NCBI RefSeq assembly: GCF_013376045.1 | Contig: NZ_JABMJG010000012.1 | Span: 1-64,000 of the forward strand | Reading direction: 5' to 3' | DNA length: 64,000 nt | Source: Variovorax sp. SG517 | GTDB taxonomy: Bacteria; Pseudomonadota; Gammaproteobacteria; Burkholderiales; Burkholderiaceae_C | In this document: positions 62,053 to 64,000 of the stretch, piece after piece | How positions within the stretch are numbered: position 1 is the stretch's first letter | Layout of the letters: the number at the start of each line of letters is the position of its first letter | Notes under the pieces: model-generated | Databases searched by the model: none | Seen by the model: the letters and a program-made list of their open reading frames with translations, nothing else | Told to the model about the DNA's origin: nothing | Position numbers and translations under genes: made by a program

Positions 62053-62605
62053 CGATGCGCAGCCACGGCCAGCGGGCCTGGTAGTCGAGCGCCTTCACGC
62101 GAAACATCTCCGGCATCGGCAGCAGCGGGTTCATGCGCAGGATGCCGGCGGCCAGGTCGCCGAGCCCGTCGGGCGCGTAGAGCGAGCCGTCGGCCAGGTC
62201 GAGGCCCACGCGGGTGCAGGCGATGAGGTATCGGTCGATGCCTTCTCGCGCGGAGCGCAGGCGCGGGTAGGGCGCCTTGAAGCGCTGTTCGTACCAGAGA
62301 TGCACGCGGGCCTGGTTCTTGACCTCGATGGCCGCGCCGAGGTCGACGGTGGCTTCGCGCACGCGGCGGATGACGGCGTCTTCGGCTTCCCACGACAGGT
62401 CGCTGTCATCGAAGTAGAAGACGTCGTAGTCCTTCACGCCCCAGCCCGGCGGGCGGCCAGCGGTGTGGTTCCAGGCGGCCTGGAAGATGCAGCCGGCCGT
62501 GAGGAAGCCCTGCTGCAGCCCGAGGCGGGGAAGGCGGTCTGCCAGCGCCGCGTTGACGGGGTCCTGCATCGCCTGCGCGATGAGGTTGTCGGGCGTCGGC
62601 GCCAA
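62024..62605 (-). CDS. Nucleotidyltransferase family protein (NTP_transf_6-like)
   Basis: This 193-residue protein has the DUF925/NTP_transf_6 layout: an AAG(A/C) region (FLTAGCIFQAAWN), the acidic metal pair in VKDYDVFYFDDSDLS, and the VKNQARVHLWYE block. It is a minimal nucleotidyltransferase whose acceptor is unknown. The start is most likely TTG at 62605, which gives MAPTPDNLIAQAM; an ATG at 62569 would shorten it. It lies just below ridA on the same strand, with five bases between them. Confidence 0.78.
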   Translation of the reverse strand: MAPTPDNLIAQAMQDPVNAALADRLPRLGLQQGFLTAGCIFQAAWNHTAGRPPGWGVKDYDVFYFDDSDLSWEAEDAVIRRVREATVDLGAAIEVKNQARVHLWYEQRFKAPYPRLRSAREGIDRYLIACTRVGLDLADGSLYAPDGLGDLAAGILRMNPLLPMPEMFRVKALDYQARWPWLRIVTCASSSTP

Positions 62606-62610
62606 TGCGG

Positions 62611-63069
62611 TCAGCCGATCTCGGCGATCAGCTCGATCTCCACGCACGCGCCCATCGGAATCTGCGCCACGCCGAAGGCGCTGCGGGCATGCGCGCCCTT
62701 CTCGGGACCGAAGACTTCGGCGAAGAATTCGCTCGCGCCGTTGGTCACCAGGTGCTGTTCGGTGAAGGTGCCGACCGAGTTCACCAGGCTCATCACCTTG
62801 ACGATGCGCTTGACCTTGTTCAGGTCGCCCACGGCCGCGTGCAGCGTGCCCAGCAGGTCGATGGCGATGGCGCGGGCGGCCTGCTTGCCTTCTTCGGTGC
62901 CGATGTCGGCGCCGAGCTGGCCGGTCCAGACCTTGCCGTCCTTCTTGGCGATGTGGCCCGACAGGAACACGAGGTTGCCGGTCTGCACGAAGGGCACGTA
63001 CGCGGCGGCGGGGGCTGCGACGGGCGGAAGGGTGATGCCGAGGCTGGAAAGTTTGTCGTAGACGCTCAT
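62611..63069 (-). CDS. RidA family protein
   Basis: This 152-residue protein of the RidA/YjgF family deaminates reactive enamine or imine intermediates in the best-studied members. Family features are the VFLSGHIAK strand, the ARAIAIDLLGTLHAAVG helix and the C-terminal RSAFGVAQIPMGACVEIE segment. The catalytic Arg of canonical RidA (in PXXXRS) is present here as ARSAFG, so activity is plausible. Its ATG overlaps the transglutaminase-type gene stop by four bases. Confidence 0.85.
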   Translation of the reverse strand: MSVYDKLSSLGITLPPVAAPAAAYVPFVQTGNLVFLSGHIAKKDGKVWTGQLGADIGTEEGKQAARAIAIDLLGTLHAAVGDLNKVKRIVKVMSLVNSVGTFTEQHLVTNGASEFFAEVFGPEKGAHARSAFGVAQIPMGACVEIELIAEIG

Positions 63070-64000
63070 TGGGACTCCTTGTCTTGGGAAGGCGATTGTG
63101 TCTGTGTTTGCGGCAGGCCATCGACCACTTCCCCCACCGGCTGCACGGTCACGCCGACGCTCAGCGTGTGCCTTGCGCCGCCATGGAGTACGCCGCGCAT
63201 CGGCGAGACGTCGGAGTAGTCGCGGCCGATGGCCAGCGTGACGTAGTCCTCGCCGGGCTGGCGGCCGTTGGTGGGGTCGAAGTCGACCCAGTCGCCGGGG
63301 CTGCCGCCGGTGCCGTCGTCCTCGCCGGGCAGGTACACCGACACCCACGCGTGCGAGGCGTCGGCGCCCACCAGCCGGGGCTGGCCGGGCGGCGGCTGCG
63401 TCAGCAGGTAGCCGCTCACGTAGCGCGCGGGCAGGCCCATGGTGCGGAAGCACGCGATCATGATGTGGGCGAAGTCCTGGCACACGCCCTTGCGCTGCGC
63501 GAGGGCCTCGACGGCGGGGGTGTTGATCTCGGTGCTGTCGGCGTCGTAGGCGAAGTCTTCGTAGATGCGCTCGGTGAGGTCCATCGCCACCTCGAAGGTC
63601 GGGCGGCCGGGAATGAAGCTGGCGCGCGCGTAGGCCACGAAGTCGTCGTGGCGCGGCACGTAGGGCGAGGGGAAGACGAACTCCGACGCCGCGTCGAAGG
63701 TGGCGTCCTTGCGGAAGCGGAAGCGCTCGCGCACGGCCTCCCACGGCAGGTCGCGCGCCACGGCGGGCGAGAGCCCCGGCTGCGAGGTCTCGACCACGCT
63801 CTCGGCCGTGACCACCAGCTTGTCGTGCGTGGCCTCCAGCGCGAAGAACGCGCGCGTGTTGCCGTACAGGTCGGCCTGCTCGCTGCGCTGCGCGGGCGCT
63901 GGCTCGATGGAGAGCTTGTGGCTCACGAGCTTCTGCGAACCGGTGGCCAGCGGCTTCAGGTGCGCGAGGTGCTGCGCCGTCTCGACAGGCGGCGAGTATT
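63066..64000 (-). CDS. Transglutaminase-like domain protein (partial, N-terminus beyond window)
   Basis: This gene runs off the right edge, so at least 311 residues are visible but not the start; the first visible residues YSPPVETAQHLAHLKPLATG match the usual transglutaminase-N domain. The transglutaminase core has the catalytic Cys in GVCQDFAHIM, the His in ASHAWVSVY and the Asp in WVDFDPTNG. The C-terminal 40 residues are polar and low complexity. It is cotranscribed with ridA (four-base overlap). Proteins of this type are thought to be cysteine proteases, but the substrate is unknown. Confidence 0.86.
   Translation of the reverse strand, partial: YSPPVETAQHLAHLKPLATGSQKLVSHKLSIEPAPAQRSEQADLYGNTRAFFALEATHDKLVVTAESVVETSQPGLSPAVARDLPWEAVRERFRFRKDATFDAASEFVFPSPYVPRHDDFVAYARASFIPGRPTFEVAMDLTERIYEDFAYDADSTEINTPAVEALAQRKGVCQDFAHIMIACFRTMGLPARYVSGYLLTQPPPGQPRLVGADASHAWVSVYLPGEDDGTGGSPGDWVDFDPTNGRQPGEDYVTLAIGRDYSDVSPMRGVLHGGARHTLSVGVTVQPVGEVVDGLPQTQTQSPSQDKESQ

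Overview
The window is a GC-rich (about two thirds G+C) stretch of betaproteobacterial chromosome. Gene content and order (pyrG-eno-ftsB, coaBC-dut, bamC-dapA, parE/parC, several solitary Bug-family binding proteins) and short dispersed repeats point to Comamonadaceae, most likely a Variovorax-type soil bacterium. That assignment is from recognition of protein families, not from a database search. Layout: 1-500 is a non-coding repeat island. 500-8627 holds an AEC carrier, three Bug-family binding proteins, xerD with a DUF72 gene, and a TetR-controlled thiolase/MaoC pair. 8653-11081 has a DUF455 ferritin-like protein, a gamma carbonic anhydrase and Hsp33. 11281-15535 is a GlnHPQ-type ABC importer followed by a C45 acyltransferase/hydrolase and an RpiR regulator. 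15554-21503 (minus strand) is pyrG-DUF1330-eno-ftsB-pnuC-nadR-like plus an exported protein of unknown function. 21628-32753 is core housekeeping: coaBC, dut, slyD, roxA, a WalJ-like hydrolase, bamC, dapA, a methyltransferase with a 46-residue membrane protein, and an MFS carrier. 32845-40039 contains parE and parC separated by a lytic transglycosylase and a kelch protein. 40040-41901 is a lower-GC insert with a beta-family protein and an sce7726-family PD-(D/E)XK-like protein in convergent overlap. 41944-51245 is accessory metabolism: a lactonase-like hydrolase, a lipase, an isochorismatase-like hydrolase, MarR with a tannase/feruloyl esterase, a phosphoesterase, and a CorA-like transporter, with a duplicated 68-bp element. 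51307-59899 is a carbohydrate-acid operon. 60137-64000 has two tandem paralogous exported proteins, a nucleotidyltransferase, a RidA protein and a transglutaminase-like protein cut by the window end. The most notable system is 51307-58263. The gene set (KguE-like isomerase, KguK-like PfkB kinase, KguD-like reductase, PtxS-like LacI regulator) and a perfect copy of the PtxS palindrome TGAAACCGGTTTCA in the promoter match the Pseudomonas 2-ketogluconate operon. However, the usual MFS carrier KguT is replaced by a complete polar-amino-acid-type ABC importer. Its binding protein has lost the acidic residue that normally holds the alpha-amino group of amino acids, which suggests an ABC importer re-specialised for a sugar acid. 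A second candidate system is the beta/sce7726 pair. A third is a possible small structured RNA at 48008-48098 and 48974-49070. No rRNA, tRNA, CRISPR array, insertion sequence or complete prophage was seen.
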